From: Limnothrix sp. RL_2_0
Lineage (GTDB): Bacteria > Cyanobacteriota > Cyanobacteriia > Cyanobacteriales > MRBY01
Length of the DNA: 59,613 nt
Assembly: GCA_012033055.1 (NCBI GenBank)
Contig: JAAUPR010000016.1
Coordinates: 1 to 59,613, forward strand
Reading direction: 5' to 3'
Within the stretch, counting starts at the first letter, position 1; every line of letters begins with the position of its first letter. The position numbers and the translations under genes are program-made. Positions 58,832 to 59,613 of this stretch are shown here, in pieces. The notes below the pieces were generated by a model. The model did no database searches. It was not told the DNA's origin and saw only the letters and a program-made list of their open reading frames with translations.

Positions 58832-59613
58832 TTAAGCAACCTGCATTTCACCGTGGCTCACTAGGACAGAAGAGCCTCCCACTTGAATAATCAATGCACC
58901 TTGGGTGCGATCTAGCATGAGAAAAAGTTCGCTGGGTCGCCCCATTTTTTGCCCTGTTGAATCTGCCAAGTTTCTTGTTCTGCATCACTGGGGAAATATT
59001 TATCTAAATATCCTGCGAGAGAAGTGGCAGCAGAACCTGTCGCCGGATCTTCAGCTATTCCTAATGCCGGGGCAAACATCCGTGCGTAAATATGACGTTT
59101 TTCTGGGGCGATCGCCAAGATATAAACATTTGCCGCAGTGGATTTTGCGATAGATTTCCACAGGTCAAGGTTTAAAGAACTACGATCTACAGCATCAGTA
59201 TTTTTTAAACAAATATAGAGAAAAGGTAACCCACAAGAAATAACTTCGGCGGCACAATTTGCATGAATATCTTCTGGGTTTAAACCTAACAATTTAGACA
59301 CATTAATATCAGGAACTACATCAAATTCTGGCAACTGAGCTGCTTGAAGAAAAGTTTTTTTGATCTGAGCATTTTCCCATTGCAAGGTAACTGGAATTTT
59401 GCCAACTCCTTCCTGAAAACTTGTAAGTTTTGCTTCGGTTTTAATGAAGCCTAAATGAGCTAATAAATAAGCTGTGCCAACCGTTGGATGTCCGGCAAAA
59501 GGAATTTCGGCGAGGGGCGTAAAAATCCTTAGTTTAAAATCACAACCAGCTTGTTCTGGTGACAGCACAAAAACTGTTTCTGATAAATTTAATTCTTTGG
59601 CGATCGCCTGCAT
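58832..59613 (-). CDS. PhzF-family isomerase, partial and frameshifted
   Basis: Only the part from [17 protein letters not shown] on is in the window; the usual N-terminus lies beyond the right edge. Family features are [20 protein letters not shown] and the later [23 protein letters not shown]. The catalytic Glu is the one in LSETVF. The apparent stop at 58912 is due to a missing A in the A6 run (T6 at 58945-58950). In the corrected frame the protein ends [20 protein letters not shown] and on to MQVA, with the stop at 58832. Substrates of PhzF proteins are mostly unknown. Confidence 0.8.

Overview
The window is a cyanobacterial chromosome segment. The HIP1 palindrome (GCGATCGC, usually GGCGATCGCC) recurs throughout. 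The gene set is oxygenic-phototroph specific: ferredoxin-NADP reductase with a CpcD-like phycobilisome linker domain, NdhF of the NDH-1 complex, the NblS-interacting SipA, a CmpR-type LysR regulator, DUF1824 and DUF6825 proteins. The PetH sequence resembles that of marine Synechococcus PCC 7002-type cyanobacteria as I remember it; I cannot place the strain.

Layout. 1-8 kb: cell-envelope and unknown genes (partial membrane protein, MltA, LapA-domain protein, DUF1824, barrel-like protein, RNB-family protein). 8-13.9 kb: MFS transporter, purQ-purS, a YraQ/ArsP-type permease and a receiver-histidine kinase. 14-20.4 kb: rpsD with a structured leader, a TPR-like protein, a CmpR-like regulator divergent from a cytochrome P450, and aroA. 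20.7-26.4 kb: DUF4912 protein, murD, a SphR-like response regulator preceded by a standalone bilin-type GAF protein, and petH. 27-32.6 kb: ndhF, sipA, a hydrolase, an RHH protein, trpF. 32.6-46.9 kb: the accessory region. 47-59.6 kb: housekeeping genes (M16 protein, Trm1, M48 protease, purF, PHP protein, leuD-queD-ribulokinase operon, ABC1 kinase, PP2C phosphatase, partial PhzF).

The accessory region (32.6-46.9 kb) is the most interesting part. A minus-strand arm carries a DevB-DevC-DevC-DevA exporter whose ATPase is fused to a GAF domain, followed by ferredoxin, Rieske oxygenase, sterol-desaturase-type hydroxylase, hexapeptide acyltransferase-like protein and GH3-type adenylating enzyme. A plus-strand arm carries a GNAT-like protein, a second Rieske oxygenase, a ferritin-like diiron protein and an AurF-like diiron oxygenase. 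Genes within each arm are tightly packed, several with ATGA overlaps. No PKS, NRPS or carrier protein is seen. My inference is an uncharacterised pathway that activates, oxidises, acylates and exports a small, probably lipid-like molecule.

Sequence quality matters here. At least ten genes are broken by frameshifts, and every one lies at a HIP1 site or in a mononucleotide run. This suggests systematic indel errors, perhaps at methylated HIP1 motifs, more than true gene decay. One GNAT-like gene instead has an in-frame stop codon. I saw no tRNA, rRNA, CRISPR array, insertion sequence or phage gene.
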